A stretch of 64,000 nucleotides of DNA from Undibacterium umbellatum (GTDB lineage: Bacteria; Pseudomonadota; Gammaproteobacteria; Burkholderiales; Burkholderiaceae_D): assembly GCF_014284125.1 (NCBI RefSeq), contig NZ_JACOFX010000002.1, forward strand, positions 434,001 to 498,000. Reading direction: 5' to 3'. The position numbers were made by a program, and so were the translations under genes. This document shows positions 52,840 through 63,346 of this stretch, piece by piece. Each line of letters opens with the position of its first letter. The stretch's first letter is position 1. Under the pieces are notes generated by a model. It was not told the DNA's origin. It was given only the letters and a program-made list of their open reading frames with translations, and made no database searches.

Positions 52840-52864
52840 TGGATTTGCCAGGCTGGCAAATCCA
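52840..52864. terminator. Hairpin between convergent fecR-domain and YgjP genes
   Basis: Perfect 11-bp stem TGGATTTGCCA / TGGCAAATCCA with a 3-nt loop, 25 bases after the fecR-domain stop. Only a modest T-rich sequence follows, so termination strength is uncertain. Confidence 0.6.
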
Positions 52865-52878
52865 GTGTTGATCTTGCT

Positions 52879-53799
52879 TCAGAATATTGGCAAATTGGCA
52901 CCTGCATGCTGACGCAAGTTTTGGCGCGCAATTTCAAAATCAGGGAAAACCGATTGCACCGTCGCCCAAAAACGCGGGCTGTGGTTCATTTCACGTAAAT
53001 GCGCAAGTTCATGCGCAATTACATAATCAATAATCATGGGCGAGAAGTGGATCAGTCGCCAGTTCAGGCGTATCTTTCCTTGTGAGGTGCAGGAACCCCA
53101 GCGCGTTGCCGCTGCCGACAAAGCCATGCTTTGATAGCGGACATTGAGTTTCTCAGCAAATACCGGCAGGCGCTCATTGAAAACCCGTTTCGCTTCTTGC
53201 TGCAGCCACGCTTGTACCCGGTCTTTCAATTGCTGCTCACCAGCATCCGCTGGCAGGTTGATAATCAGCTCAGCCTGCTCGCTCTGGAAGTGCGTGCCAA
53301 TGACAGACGCAGGAGCAATCCGCAAGGTAATTTCGCCACCCAGATAAGGTAATTTCGCCCCATCCTGCCAGGTCATGCTGGGTTCCAGTTTGCGCTGGGT
53401 GCGTTCACGCCGCTCAGTCAGTTTGCGCAATATCCAGGCTTGTTTCTCTTGTATCGCTGTTTCAATATCGGCAATCGTCACCCAGCGTGGTGCGGTAATA
53501 CGCAAGCCATCTTCATTGATCAAAAAGCCTATGCTGCGTCGTTTCGAGCGTTGCAAATCATATTCAAGCAAATAATCCTGTATCAGGATGCGGCGTTTAT
53601 TGCTGCTGTTGACAAAGGTAGTCGGTGGCGGTGCTACCGGGCGTAGCTCATGTCCTTGACCTGCATCTTTAAGCGGGTTTGGCGCTGGTGCTTTTACAGG
53701 CGCAGGACGCAATTTGTCCGGCACTAGAAAATCACTGAATAAATCCAGTTGCAAAGCCATTTGTATGGCCTTGCCAATCGAAGGAATGCGGGGCTTCAT
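52879..53799 (-). CDS. YgjP-type M48-like zinc metallopeptidase (DUF45)
   Basis: A 306-residue protein with a proline-rich N-terminal third and a C-terminal DUF45 peptidase-like domain. The zinc motif HELAHLREMNHSPRFW (HELAH at 263-267, with the downstream His) is clear, and RWGSCTSQGKIRLNWRLI is the conserved block before it. YgjP proteins are cytoplasmic; substrate unknown. An in-frame ATG at 53760 has AAGG at good spacing and would remove 13 residues, giving a start at MALQLDLF; it may be the true start. Member of the conserved glyQ-glyS-gmhB-plsC-ygjP neighbourhood, although a MutS-like gene is inserted here. Confidence 0.88.
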   Translation of the reverse strand: MKPRIPSIGKAIQMALQLDLFSDFLVPDKLRPAPVKAPAPNPLKDAGQGHELRPVAPPPTTFVNSSNKRRILIQDYLLEYDLQRSKRRSIGFLINEDGLRITAPRWVTIADIETAIQEKQAWILRKLTERRERTQRKLEPSMTWQDGAKLPYLGGEITLRIAPASVIGTHFQSEQAELIINLPADAGEQQLKDRVQAWLQQEAKRVFNERLPVFAEKLNVRYQSMALSAAATRWGSCTSQGKIRLNWRLIHFSPMIIDYVIAHELAHLREMNHSPRFWATVQSVFPDFEIARQNLRQHAGANLPIF

Positions 53800-54078
53800 T
53801 TAAGCTTAATGGATCCTGATTCAATAGCAAAAGGGATTTGTGCTCAGCTGATAGAACGCATTCCGGGCATGGATGGGGGCGTTTTAATAGCTGTAATTGC
53901 GGTAGTTTGACCTATTTTTTGCAGTTCGTGTTTTCGCCTCCAAAATTTGTTTTTTTCGATATCACCATTTCCTTTATTCATCCTAGCTCACTTGAATTTT
54001 CTGCAACTAGCCCAATTTGACTGAGCAACTGATAACGTATATCGCCACCTTATCTCGCCACCTACCTCACAGGCTCTG

Positions 54079-55698
54079 ATGAACAAGATAGCTTCGCTGC
54101 ATAATCACTGGAGCAGGATAATTTGCAAGGTCCGTTTTTTCTTGAATATCCCTGATGTCGCGCCTAAACAAGCACTTGATTTTCCTTTTGCTCGTAGCGA
54201 TATCGCCATGTTTTATCGCGTTACCAGAGATGAGGTTGTAAAGCTCATTGATGAACATACAGCCAGCGATATGCTGCTTGATGTCTATGCAGATCAAGTG
54301 ACAGCAGGAAGCAGTATTTTCGCCCAGCAAATCATGCATAAACGGCTGCGCGAGGGTGTTCAGGATGAGCGAGGCAAGCAGCGCTTGCAGAGATTGATGG
54401 CTGATACTGCATTGCTTGATACATTGCGGCAGTGCTGCTTACCGTTGCGGGAAGTTGAAACAGAAGTCAGTGAACAGCTTTTCACAAACGCAATCCCGGT
54501 TCCTGCAGCCTGGTATAAATTCATGTGGCTGCTGCCTGTCAGCATTAGTCTGTTATTCATCGTTGCCATGACCACATTGGCCTCTGCCTGGATAGCAGTC
54601 CTGGCGATATGGCTGATCTTGCTGGGGGTACAGACACGTTTTCATGATGCGGTTACGCAATGGGCAAAGAAAGTGCAAGCACTGCAAGCCTTGCTCAGCA
54701 GCTTCGTGCTGCTCGCTGAGCATCATCCAATGGATGCTAATTCATCTCCTGAAGATCTCCTCATTGCGAAGAAAATGCTTGCCGAATTGAGCAGACATAA
54801 ATTGGTGGTCCTGCCTGGTATGCGGGAATATGCTGACTGGTTCTTGCTGGATAATGTCAGGCATTTTTTCAAGACCTGCATTCTTGTCCGTAAAAATCAG
54901 GATTTTTTGCGCAGGGCATACTCGCACGTGGCAAATCTGGAGGCTGATCTGGCACTGGTCAGGCACTGTCAATCGCTTCCTCAATATTGCTGGTCCTCTC
55001 TAGCAGACAAGAAGCAACTGTGTTTGCAACAAGTCGTGCATCCCTTGTTGCCGCAGGCTACTGGCCTGGATATAACACTGGAAGGCAAGGGAGCTTTTAT
55101 TTCAGGGCAAAATGGTATAGGCAAGAGTACTTTGTTGCGCACCCTTGGTTTGAATCTTATCGTCGCCCGCGCCTTTGGTTTTTGTTATGCAGCTACTGCC
55201 AGCGTCCCCGTGGGCGCGGTGTTTTCCAGCATGCAGAGTGAAGACTCTTTAATTGCAAATGAAAGCCTGTATCAGGCAGAACTCAGGCGAGCCAAAGAAT
55301 TATTGGATATCGCAGAAAGCGATACGCAGGCTGTATTCGTCATTGATGAGATTTTTCGCGGCACGAATCATCAGGAATCCATCTCGGCTGCTGCCGCAGT
55401 TTTACAAAGCCTTGCCGCTTCAAACATGGTGGTCGTCTCATCACATAACCTGGTACTGGCCCCCATCTTGGCAGCATATCTGGCACCGTTATGCGTTACT
55501 GCAGAACTAGGTGATAAATCCAGATTGCAATTGACTGCGGGTGTTTTGGCTGACCCTAACGGCATACGCTTGCTGGGTTCATACGGTTTTGGTGATGACA
55601 TAAAAAACAAAGCCAGTCGGGTTTTCGACTGGCTTAGTGACTATCTTAAGCATCCAGACAAGTGCGAACAAATACTGGAAAATCGCTCCATGTCTTAA
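54079..55698 (+). CDS. Membrane-anchored MutS-like ATPase
   Basis: A 539-residue protein: an N-terminal helical region, two adjacent membrane helices (about 148-168 and 170-188), a helical core and a C-terminal MutS domain V ATPase. Walker A is GQNGIGKST (343-351), Walker B VFVIDEIFRGTN (419-430), with the ABC-like block SLYQAELRRAKELL between. The N-terminal mismatch-recognition domain of MutS is absent, and the two helices argue against classical mismatch repair. Such MutS-related membrane proteins have no established function. It interrupts the conserved glyQS-gmhB-plsC-ygjP gene order and runs opposite to it. Confidence 0.82.
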   Translation: MNKIASLHNHWSRIICKVRFFLNIPDVAPKQALDFPFARSDIAMFYRVTRDEVVKLIDEHTASDMLLDVYADQVTAGSSIFAQQIMHKRLREGVQDERGKQRLQRLMADTALLDTLRQCCLPLREVETEVSEQLFTNAIPVPAAWYKFMWLLPVSISLLFIVAMTTLASAWIAVLAIWLILLGVQTRFHDAVTQWAKKVQALQALLSSFVLLAEHHPMDANSSPEDLLIAKKMLAELSRHKLVVLPGMREYADWFLLDNVRHFFKTCILVRKNQDFLRRAYSHVANLEADLALVRHCQSLPQYCWSSLADKKQLCLQQVVHPLLPQATGLDITLEGKGAFISGQNGIGKSTLLRTLGLNLIVARAFGFCYAATASVPVGAVFSSMQSEDSLIANESLYQAELRRAKELLDIAESDTQAVFVIDEIFRGTNHQESISAAAAVLQSLAASNMVVVSSHNLVLAPILAAYLAPLCVTAELGDKSRLQLTAGVLADPNGIRLLGSYGFGDDIKNKASRVFDWLSDYLKHPDKCEQILENRSMS

Positions 55699-55705
55699 TT
55701 CCAGC

Positions 55706-56452
55706 TTACTTGGATTCAGACTGATAAACCTGCGGCGAAATCACACGCATTTCTGCTTCTATCCATTTTTCCACTTCCTGCATCAGTTCAACCGCATTCA
55801 TGCCGTTGGGCGGTATCGGTTTGCCAACCGACACGGTGACTGTGCCTGGCAATTTGGTGAAAGAATTTTTGGGCCAGCATTCACCAGAATTGACGGCGAT
55901 AGGTACTACAGGCGTATTGGTCTCCACCGCCAGGCGGGCTCCGCCGCCTTTGTACTGGCCTTTTTTGCCAACAGCGATACGGGTGCCTTCAGGGAACATG
56001 ATGATCCATTGTCCATCAGCCAGGCGTTTGCGGCCTTGGGTCACGACGTGGGCGAACGCATCCTTGCCCTTGCTGCGGTCGATAGGGATCATGCGCAGCA
56101 TGGAGATGGCCCAGCCAAAGAACGGGATATAGGTGATTTCTTTTTTGAAGACGAAAACCAGTGGGCGCGGTGTTGCCATCAGCAGGAAGATGGTTTCCCA
56201 TGCGGACTGATGTTTGCACAGCAGTATGGCCGGGCCATCTGGAAAGTTTTCAAATCCCCTGGTCTGGTAACGTATGCCGCAAATGACTTTTGCTGCCCAG
56301 ATGATCGTGACATTCCAGCGGGCAGTAATGTAATAGCGCTGGTTATACGGCAAGAAGGCAAACAGCATGCTGATGGGGGCCCAGACGATGGTGACTACCG
56401 CCATCACCAGCAAGAAAATCAGCGAACGAATAAAACGGGTAAAGCTAAGCAT
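55706..56452 (-). CDS. plsC: 1-acyl-sn-glycerol-3-phosphate acyltransferase
   Basis: A 248-residue acyltransferase for phosphatidic acid synthesis at the inner membrane. N-terminal membrane segments (SLIFLLVMAVVTIVWAPISMLFAF), the catalytic block KHQSAWETIFL (H-X4-E form instead of the usual H-X4-D, a variant I recall from betaproteobacterial PlsC) and the phosphate-binding MFPEGTR motif. GGAG precedes the ATG at 56452; upstream codons lack support and overlap gmhB. Confidence 0.92.
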   Translation of the reverse strand: MLSFTRFIRSLIFLLVMAVVTIVWAPISMLFAFLPYNQRYYITARWNVTIIWAAKVICGIRYQTRGFENFPDGPAILLCKHQSAWETIFLLMATPRPLVFVFKKEITYIPFFGWAISMLRMIPIDRSKGKDAFAHVVTQGRKRLADGQWIIMFPEGTRIAVGKKGQYKGGGARLAVETNTPVVPIAVNSGECWPKNSFTKLPGTVTVSVGKPIPPNGMNAVELMQEVEKWIEAEMRVISPQVYQSESK

Positions 56453-56483
56453 GTAGTCTCCATTGTAGCGATGCTGAATTCGT

Positions 56484-57047
56484 TCAGATCGCGATATTAA
56501 ATTCGGATGGCGAGTTTTCCACCAGTTTGTCGACCATGGCGGCCAGGTCAGCGAAGACTTGCGTGCCTGGCGGCAAGCCACCTTTTTCCTGGGTCTTGCT
56601 ACCTTTGCCTGTTAGCACCAGATGCGGTTTGCAACCCAGCACGAAGCCAGCTTGCAAGTCGCGCAGGGAATCCCCCACGCAATGCACACCCTTGAGATTG
56701 GTGTCATAGCGACTGGCGATCTCTTGCAGCATGCCTGGCTTGGGTTTGCGGCAATCGCAATTATCATCCGCCATATGCGGACAAAAGAAAATCGCATCAA
56801 TAGTGGCACCGACCTGCTGGGCGCTGGTATGCATTTTTTGATGAATGGCATTCAGCGTCGCCATATCAAATAGCCTGCGACCTATGCCAGACTGATTGGT
56901 GGCAACCACTACCGTGTAGCCCGCCTGGTTAAGGCGGGCTATGGCTTGCAGTGAACCCGGTATCGGCTTCCATTCTTCGGGTGACTTAATAAAGTCGTCC
57001 GAGTCCTGATTGATGACGCCATCGCGGTCAAGGATGATGAGTTTCAT
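56484..57047 (-). CDS. gmhB: D-glycero-beta-D-manno-heptose 1,7-bisphosphate 7-phosphatase
   Basis: A 187-residue HAD-family phosphatase of LPS core heptose synthesis. Motif I is DRDGVIN with the nucleophile Asp, followed by ATNQSGIGR (motif II region) and the zinc-binding loop CPHMADDNCDCRKPKPG, typical of GmhB; GDSLRDLQAG is motif IV. ATG at 57047 has AGGA seven bases upstream and gives MKLIILDRDG; a TTG two codons earlier is not needed. In the gene order glyQ-glyS-gmhB-plsC. Confidence 0.95.
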   Translation of the reverse strand: MKLIILDRDGVINQDSDDFIKSPEEWKPIPGSLQAIARLNQAGYTVVVATNQSGIGRRLFDMATLNAIHQKMHTSAQQVGATIDAIFFCPHMADDNCDCRKPKPGMLQEIASRYDTNLKGVHCVGDSLRDLQAGFVLGCKPHLVLTGKGSKTQEKGGLPPGTQVFADLAAMVDKLVENSPSEFNIAI

Positions 57048-57108
57048 CTGCAATCCTGGTTAGTGTTGCTCACATGTTCCATTGTGTTTCTGGTGTTTCA
57101 ATGCCACC

Positions 57109-59193
57109 TCAGGCCGCCAGCTTGGAAATGTCGGCAACCTGGTTCATCATGCCATGCAGGCTTGCCAGCAAAGCCAGGCGGTTGTTACGCAGCGCCAGGT
57201 CTTCTGCATTCACCATGACATCATTGAAGAAGCTGTCCACCGCTGCACGCAGGGCTGCCAGGGTTTTCAAGGCGCTGGCGAAATCACCTTTGGCGAATGC
57301 GGCATCGACTTCCGGCTTGACATCGGCCATGGCCTTGGCCAATGCCTGCTCGGCAGCTTCCTGCAGCAAGGCTGGCTGGACTGCACCAGGCGTACTTTCG
57401 GCTTTTTTGAGGATATTGGTAATACGCTTGTTGGCAGCAGCCAGTGCTTCTGATTCTGGCAGGGCAGCAAAGGCTTGTACAGCTTGCAGACGTTCAACGA
57501 TGTTATCCAGCGTGTCAGGTTGTTGAGCAACCACAGCTTCGACTTCATTTTGAGAAAAGCCCTTGTCGCGCAACTGGCCACGCAGACGGTCGAACACGAA
57601 GTTCAGCACATCGGCTGTTGGGTCTTTGAAATTGGGATTGCCAGCGAACAGTGCTACCGCATGTGCTAGCAGGGTATTCAGCGACAGCGGCAAGCGTTTT
57701 TCTACCAGCATGCGCAAGATACCCAGAGCATGGCGGCGCAGCGCAAACGGATCACGGTCACCGGTAGGCTGCAAGCCTATGCCCCAGATACCAACCAAGG
57801 TTTCCAGTTTGTCTGCCAGTGCGACGGCAGTGCCTGTCAGTGTCGCTGGCAGTGCATCGCCAGCGAAACGTGGTTGATAATGTTCAGACGCAGCAGCGGC
57901 AACATCCGGGTGCTCACCATCATGCTGTGCATAGTAAGTACCCATGATGCCTTGCAGCTCAGGGAATTCACCCACCATGTCGGTCAGCAAATCTGTCTTG
58001 GCCAGCAAGGCAGCGCGCTCAGTCAGGGTAACATCGCCATTCAGGCTGGCAGCAATCTGGCCTGCCAGGGTTTTAACGCGCTGAGTGCGTTCAGCCTGGC
58101 TTCCCAGTTTATTGTGATAGACCACGTTCGCCAACAAAGGCAGGCGAGATTCCAAGGTCTTTTTCTTGTCTTGTTCAAAGAAGAATTTGGCGTCTGACAA
58201 ACGCGGGCGCACGACGCGCTCATTACCCTGGATGATGTATTGCGGGTCGCTAGTTTCAAGATTCGAGACGATCAAAAAGCGTGAACGCAATTTGCCTGTG
58301 GCATCCGTCAGGGCAAAATATTTCTGATTGGTCTGCATGGTCAGGATCAGGCATTCTTGCGGTACAGCCAAAAACTCTTGCTCGAAATTGCATTCATAGA
58401 CCACTGGCCATTCCACCAGGGCGGTGACTTCATCAAGCAGGGATTCAGGCATCAGCACCTGGTCTGCACCTGCTTTGCCCAGCAAGGCGGCACGTATCTG
58501 TTCTTTACGTTCATTGAAGCTGGCGATGACTTTGCCTTCGGTTTTCAGGCTGGCGGCATAGTCTTCTGCCTTGGCAATGCTGACTTCACCAGCGGACAGG
58601 AAGCGGTGGCCCTTGGTAATGCGGTCGCTATTCAAACCCAACAGGGACAGTGGCACAATATCAGCGCCGTGCAGGGCGATGATTTTGTGCACAGGGCGCA
58701 CAAAATGCACGGTCTCGCCGTCAGGACGCTGGTAACTCATGACTTTAGGGATAGGCAGTTTACCTATGGTTTCTTCCAGTGCAGTTTGCACTGCTGGCGC
58801 CAGGGCAGTACCCGCTGCTGTATAGCTGTAAAAGAAGCTTTCAGCCTTGCCATCGACAGCACGTTCCAGGTCACTGACCTGCAAGTTAGGGAAACCCAGT
58901 GCCGCCAGTTTCTTGCCCAGTGGGGCGGTAGCATTGCCAGCTGCATCCAGTGCGACGGATACCGGCAAGACTTTTTCGCGCATCAGTTTGTCCGGGGACG
59001 TTGCGCGTACACCAGTGACGCTGACAGCCAGGCGGCGTGGAGATGCATAGCTGGTCGCTACAGACTCAGCTTCCAGAAAATCGCGTGACTTCAAACCAGC
59101 GACGATGCCGGCGCTAAATGCTTCACCCAGTTTGGCCAGTGCCTTGGGTGGCAGCTCTTCGGTAAATAATTCTACTAACAGTGTTTGGCTCAT
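57109..59193 (-). CDS. glyS: Glycine-tRNA ligase beta subunit
   Basis: A 694-residue GlyS, the tRNA-binding and large subunit of bacterial alpha2beta2 glycyl-tRNA synthetase. Recognised by its N-terminus ([22 protein letters not shown]), the family blocks [38 protein letters not shown] and [13 protein letters not shown], and its position after glyQ. Length is normal. Gap of 71 bases to glyQ, so one operon is likely. Confidence 0.97.
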   Translation of the reverse strand: MSQTLLVELFTEELPPKALAKLGEAFSAGIVAGLKSRDFLEAESVATSYASPRRLAVSVTGVRATSPDKLMREKVLPVSVALDAAGNATAPLGKKLAALGFPNLQVSDLERAVDGKAESFFYSYTAAGTALAPAVQTALEETIGKLPIPKVMSYQRPDGETVHFVRPVHKIIALHGADIVPLSLLGLNSDRITKGHRFLSAGEVSIAKAEDYAASLKTEGKVIASFNERKEQIRAALLGKAGADQVLMPESLLDEVTALVEWPVVYECNFEQEFLAVPQECLILTMQTNQKYFALTDATGKLRSRFLIVSNLETSDPQYIIQGNERVVRPRLSDAKFFFEQDKKKTLESRLPLLANVVYHNKLGSQAERTQRVKTLAGQIAASLNGDVTLTERAALLAKTDLLTDMVGEFPELQGIMGTYYAQHDGEHPDVAAAASEHYQPRFAGDALPATLTGTAVALADKLETLVGIWGIGLQPTGDRDPFALRRHALGILRMLVEKRLPLSLNTLLAHAVALFAGNPNFKDPTADVLNFVFDRLRGQLRDKGFSQNEVEAVVAQQPDTLDNIVERLQAVQAFAALPESEALAAANKRITNILKKAESTPGAVQPALLQEAAEQALAKAMADVKPEVDAAFAKGDFASALKTLAALRAAVDSFFNDVMVNAEDLALRNNRLALLASLHGMMNQVADISKLAA

Positions 59194-59264
59194 ATTTCTT
59201 ATCCTACGTTCTGGCGCGTTGCCAGAATCTATTTAATGATGTTCTTGTGGGCTAGGCGTAAAGC

Positions 59265-60233
59265 TTATGCAGCAGTAACAGCAGCAGGGGCAGGCTTATG
59301 CTTGTCGTCCGCAGCGCACATAGGGAAACCCAGTGCCTCACGCGATGCATAGTAAGCCGCAGCCACTGCACGCGACAGATTGCGTATGCGGCCTATGTAG
59401 GCAGCACGCTCAGTCACCGAAATCGCACCACGTGCATCCAGCAAGTTGAAAGTATGCGCAGCCTTCAAGATCATTTCATAAGCAGGCAATGCCAGAGACT
59501 TTTCCGTCACTTCCAGCAGGCGCTTGGCTTCTGCTTCGTAGTTGGTGAACAGGGAGAACAGGAAATCGGTATTCGAATATTCAAAGCTGAAAGTCGATTG
59601 CTCAACTTCATTTTGATGGAATACGTCGCCATAAGACAGGCGCACGGTCTTGCCGTTTTCTTCACGCTCGGTCCAGACTAGGTCATAGATATTATCTACG
59701 CCTTGAAGATACATGGCCAGACGCTCCAGGCCATAGGTAATTTCACCCAGGATAGGCTTGCAATCAATACCACCTACTTGCTGGAAATAAGTGAATTGCG
59801 TGACTTCCATACCATTCAGCCAGACTTCCCAGCCCAGGCCCCAGGCACCTAGGGTAGGGTTTTCCCAGTCATCTTCAACAAAGCGTATGTCGTTTTGCTG
59901 CAAATCCAGGCCCAGGGCTTTCAGGGAACCCAGGTATAGGTCGAGGATATTTTCTGGTGCTGGCTTCAACACGACCTGATATTGGTAGTAGTGTTGCAGA
60001 CGGTTAGGGTTTTCACCATAACGGCCATCCTTGGGGCGGCGTGATGGTTGTACATACGCCGCACGCCAAGGTTCAGGCCCGATGGCACGCAAGAAAGTGC
60101 CGGTATGCGAAGTACCCGCGCCCACTTCCATATCGTAGGGTTGCAACAGGGCGCAGCCTTGCTTGTCCCAGTAATCTTGTAATGTCAGGATAATTTGTTG
60201 AAATGTGAGCATCGTGCTATCTGCCTTTGTCAC
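59265..60233 (-). CDS. glyQ: Glycine-tRNA ligase alpha subunit
   Basis: Catalytic alpha subunit of glycyl-tRNA synthetase. The block [35 protein letters not shown] is highly conserved, as is [35 protein letters not shown]. The reading frame opens with GTG at 60233; most homologues start at MLTFQQ, which corresponds to ATG at 60212, so the true start is likely there. The C-terminal tail ([11 protein letters not shown]) is a slightly longer Ala-rich end. Confidence 0.96.
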   Translation of the reverse strand: MTKADSTMLTFQQIILTLQDYWDKQGCALLQPYDMEVGAGTSHTGTFLRAIGPEPWRAAYVQPSRRPKDGRYGENPNRLQHYYQYQVVLKPAPENILDLYLGSLKALGLDLQQNDIRFVEDDWENPTLGAWGLGWEVWLNGMEVTQFTYFQQVGGIDCKPILGEITYGLERLAMYLQGVDNIYDLVWTEREENGKTVRLSYGDVFHQNEVEQSTFSFEYSNTDFLFSLFTNYEAEAKRLLEVTEKSLALPAYEMILKAAHTFNLLDARGAISVTERAAYIGRIRNLSRAVAAAYYASREALGFPMCAADDKHKPAPAAVTAA

Positions 60234-60567
60234 TTCTTGAAGAAGCGATGAATAAAGTTTGCCAAACCTTAGATTTTAACGGCTTTTGCGCTGGATAGGC
60301 GAATTTGCTTGATGTTGTTTTGTTAATTTTGAGGGCATAAATGAGGAAAATCTTAAGACCTTTAACCACAGAGACAATGACATACAGAGAAATTACAGAG
60401 AAAATCAGAAGGGAATCAATAGATTATTTATTGTTTTGCAAATATTTGTTTTGTATTGTGTAACGCAATTGCAGCATAAATAGGCAGCTTGCCTCCGGTG
60501 GTTTTTGTTGCAATTCGCTTGGCTACGCGGTATAAAAATCCACTTGCCAATAAAAACAGCGTGCTGA
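60234..60567. other. Intergenic region between divergent glyQ and the GGDEF-EAL gene
   Basis: About 330 bases with no supported gene or RNA. It carries the promoters of both divergent genes. A purine-rich stretch near 60370-60415 (ACAGAGA repeats) is the only visible irregularity. Confidence 0.4.
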
Positions 60568-63069
60568 ATGGGAGACCTCAACGACATGGCTATAGCTGAC
60601 CAGCCCCTTACTTTGGATGCCGAGTCACATCGGCTGGAAGAGTGGTATCTCTTGTTGGGGGAGCTTTCCCATTGTTTGTGGTACACGACAGAATTGTCAG
60701 AGATGTTGCGGGGCTTCTGTCGCATATTGGTGCAGCGTGCTGCTTATCTTTTTGCTGAGCTGGAGCTGGACTTAGGGGATAAGTCGGAAGTTTATCGTTT
60801 TCGTGCCGATAGAGAGGCTGGAAAAGAGACAAAATACCTGGTTTTGCCCCTCCAGCGTTATGGTGATGTACTGGCGCAATTGCGGGTTGGTGCTGACTTT
60901 GATCTTAGTGAAAGTAGCGATGCATACAATATCCTTAGCCGTTTCGCCAATGAATTGGCTCAAGCTATCCATTCCCTAAGCAGCACCCACGAACACCATG
61001 ATCTGCAAGACAATATGGAAATGCTGGCGCTCTCAGTGCAGCAAAGCCCGTTTGCGGTTGTCATTACCAATGCAGATGGTGAACTCGAATATGGCAATGA
61101 CAGTTATTGTCGTATTTCTGGCTATGCGTTGAGCGAAGTGCTGGGCACGCACGTGTTCTGGAATTCTGGTGACCCTGCTGATGAAAAAGTCATGCGCAAC
61201 ATCAAGGCGCTCAAGGTCGGTGAGCATTGGCAAGGCGATGTACTCAGTCACCGCAAGGATGGTACTACTTATTGGGAGCGGCAGATTATCAGCCCCTTAT
61301 GCAATATGAAAGGGCATATTACCCATCTGGTCGCGGTCAAACAAGATATTACCGATAGCAAATTCCAGTTGAAGGAAGTCGAGCAAGCCTTGCTCTTGCG
61401 TGAGCAAGCCCTGGTATCGAGCAGTAATGGCATCATGATTACCCGCAGTGATGACAGCGACCACTCCATCGTCTATGTGAATCCTGCTTTTGAGCGTATC
61501 ACTGGCTATACAGCGCAGGAAGTCATAGGCAGGGAAGGGCGCTTCCTGGTCAGGGAGGACCTGGCGCAACCAGATTTGCAAGAGATACGCTCAGCTCTAC
61601 GCGAGAAAAGATCAGGCTGCGCCTTGCTTCGCAATTACCGCAAGGACGGAACCCAGTTCTGGAATGAATTGCATATCTCTCCCGTCAAGGATGCGACGGG
61701 CGCCGCTACTACGCATTTTGTCAGTGTCATCAATGACGTTAGTGAGCGTGTCAATTACCAGAAAGAGCTGGAATACCAGGCCACCCATGATAGCCTGACT
61801 GGCCTGGCAAACCGTAATTTACTCAACGATCGTATCACTCAGGCCATCGCCTGGGCCAAGCGCCAGGATTTATCGGTGGGTTTGATGTTGCTTGATCTTG
61901 ATCATTTCAAACTCATCAATGATGCCTCCGGCCACGGTGCCGGGGATGAAATGTTGAAGCAGGTAGCCAACCGGCTCAGCCATTGCGTGCGCGAAACTGA
62001 TACGGTGGCCCGTCTGGGCGGTGATGAATTCGTCATCATTCTCACCGATTTGCCAGAGACTGGTGATGTTGATATCGTCGCTGAAAAAATCCTGGCGGCC
62101 CTGGCGCGCCCTTTCGAAATCAACGGGCATGATGTGTTTGTCACCGCCAGCATAGGTATTTCGCTTTACCCCAGAGATGGTGATCATGGCGAGATATTAT
62201 TGCGTTATGCCGACATTGCCATGTACCGCGTCAAGGAACATGGTCGTAATAGCGTGCGCCAGTTTATTCCCGAGATGGGTGTCACCGCCATCAGTCGCCT
62301 GAATATGGAGGGCGCATTGCGTCGTGCCCTGGAACGGCATGAACTCACTCTGCACTACCAGCCCAAGATAGAACTTGCTACAGGTACTATAGTCGGCGCA
62401 GAAGCACTGGTACGCTGGCATCACCCACAGATAGGTTTGATACACCCCATAGAATTCATCCCGCTGGCAGAAGAAACTGGGCTCATCCTGCCTCTGGGCG
62501 AATGGGTGCTGGCAGAGGCATGCCGCCAGCAAGTCAGCTGGAAAAAATCCGGCATGGCTGATTTGAAGATTGCCATCAATATGTCACCGCGCCAGTTCCG
62601 GCAAGAGGACTTATCCGATCGAGTTGCTGCCATTTTTGCCGAAACCGGTGCCGACCCATCCCATGTCACGCTGGAGCTGACCGAGAGCATGGTCATGCAG
62701 GATGTCAACAGTACTTTGGTGGCGCTGCGCGCATTGAAAAAATTGGGGGTGTCGATATCCCTGGATGATTTTGGCACCGGTTATTCCAGTCTCTCGTATT
62801 TACGGCGTTTCCCCATCGATGAACTAAAAATAGATAAGTCCTTCATTAATGACATCCACGAAAATCCTGACGATGCGGCGATTGCCAGCGCCATCATTGC
62901 CATGGCCTTAAGCCTGAGTTTGAGTGTCGTGGCCGAAGGTGTAGAAAAGAAAGAGCAAGCCGAACTCTTGCGCAAAATGGGTTGCAGCCAGGTGCAGGGA
63001 TATTATTTTGGCCGCCCCATGGATGCAGCAGGTTTTGCCGCTCGCTATCGTGAGCATATCAATGAGTAA
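60568..63069 (+). CDS. PAS-PAS-GGDEF-EAL c-di-GMP turnover protein
   Basis: An 833-residue cytosolic-looking protein, no membrane helices. N-terminal region (about 25-140) is GAF-like; PAS domains at about 155-265 and 280-395; GGDEF domain with an intact ARLGGDEF (484-488) and an inhibitory RETD site five residues earlier; EAL domain with EALVRW (612 onward), DDFGTGYSS and VAEGVE. Both cyclase and phosphodiesterase motifs look intact, unlike the EAL protein at 973-3273. Translation may start at the ATG at 60586 (GGGAG upstream) instead of 60568. Its stop overlaps the start of a small gene by eight bases. Confidence 0.93.
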   Translation: MGDLNDMAIADQPLTLDAESHRLEEWYLLLGELSHCLWYTTELSEMLRGFCRILVQRAAYLFAELELDLGDKSEVYRFRADREAGKETKYLVLPLQRYGDVLAQLRVGADFDLSESSDAYNILSRFANELAQAIHSLSSTHEHHDLQDNMEMLALSVQQSPFAVVITNADGELEYGNDSYCRISGYALSEVLGTHVFWNSGDPADEKVMRNIKALKVGEHWQGDVLSHRKDGTTYWERQIISPLCNMKGHITHLVAVKQDITDSKFQLKEVEQALLLREQALVSSSNGIMITRSDDSDHSIVYVNPAFERITGYTAQEVIGREGRFLVREDLAQPDLQEIRSALREKRSGCALLRNYRKDGTQFWNELHISPVKDATGAATTHFVSVINDVSERVNYQKELEYQATHDSLTGLANRNLLNDRITQAIAWAKRQDLSVGLMLLDLDHFKLINDASGHGAGDEMLKQVANRLSHCVRETDTVARLGGDEFVIILTDLPETGDVDIVAEKILAALARPFEINGHDVFVTASIGISLYPRDGDHGEILLRYADIAMYRVKEHGRNSVRQFIPEMGVTAISRLNMEGALRRALERHELTLHYQPKIELATGTIVGAEALVRWHHPQIGLIHPIEFIPLAEETGLILPLGEWVLAEACRQQVSWKKSGMADLKIAINMSPRQFRQEDLSDRVAAIFAETGADPSHVTLELTESMVMQDVNSTLVALRALKKLGVSISLDDFGTGYSSLSYLRRFPIDELKIDKSFINDIHENPDDAAIASAIIAMALSLSLSVVAEGVEKKEQAELLRKMGCSQVQGYYFGRPMDAAGFAARYREHINE

Positions 63070-63340
63070 ACTCATGAATAAGCTGATCTGGCGCAATGGT
63101 AAAGTAAGCGAAATCCCGGAATTGCTGATGGCAGCAACGCTGGAAAAATCAGCCGCTGTCGGCGCGGCGACTGTGTATCATTTCAAGCATGATGGGCAGG
63201 AAAAACTGGCGATTTCCCTGCCCGATGGTCAAGCCTTGATCATAGAGCCTCTACCCAGCGGCAGGCCACGCAGGCGGCGTGTCGATCCTCCTAAAACTGC
63301 GCAACTTGATCAGCTTTCAGATGCTGCTGATAAAAGCTGA
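63062..63340 (+). CDS. Small protein of unknown function (92 residues)
   Basis: Begins MSKLMNKLIWRNGKVSE inside the end of the GGDEF-EAL gene (eight-base overlap), suggesting translational coupling; an ATG at 63074 is a second possible start. The sequence holds a strand-rich core (YHFKHDGQEKLAISLPDGQALIIEPL) followed by an Arg-rich stretch (GRPRRRRVDPP) and a polar tail. I do not recognise a family. It might be a partner of the c-di-GMP enzyme, but nothing in the sequence shows this. Confidence 0.6.
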   Translation: MSKLMNKLIWRNGKVSEIPELLMAATLEKSAAVGAATVYHFKHDGQEKLAISLPDGQALIIEPLPSGRPRRRRVDPPKTAQLDQLSDAADKS

Positions 63341-63346
63341 ATTGTT

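Noticed and set aside
55611-55632. Hairpin GCCAGTCG/CGACTGGC near the end of the MutS-like gene
   Set aside because: It lies inside coding sequence, and I see no T-run that would make it a terminator.
55637-56500. 287-residue + strand frame opposite plsC
   Set aside because: plsC has catalytic motifs, a ribosome-binding site and conserved context; this frame has none.
58357-59088. 243-residue + strand frame opposite glyS
   Set aside because: Shadow of the conserved glyS gene.
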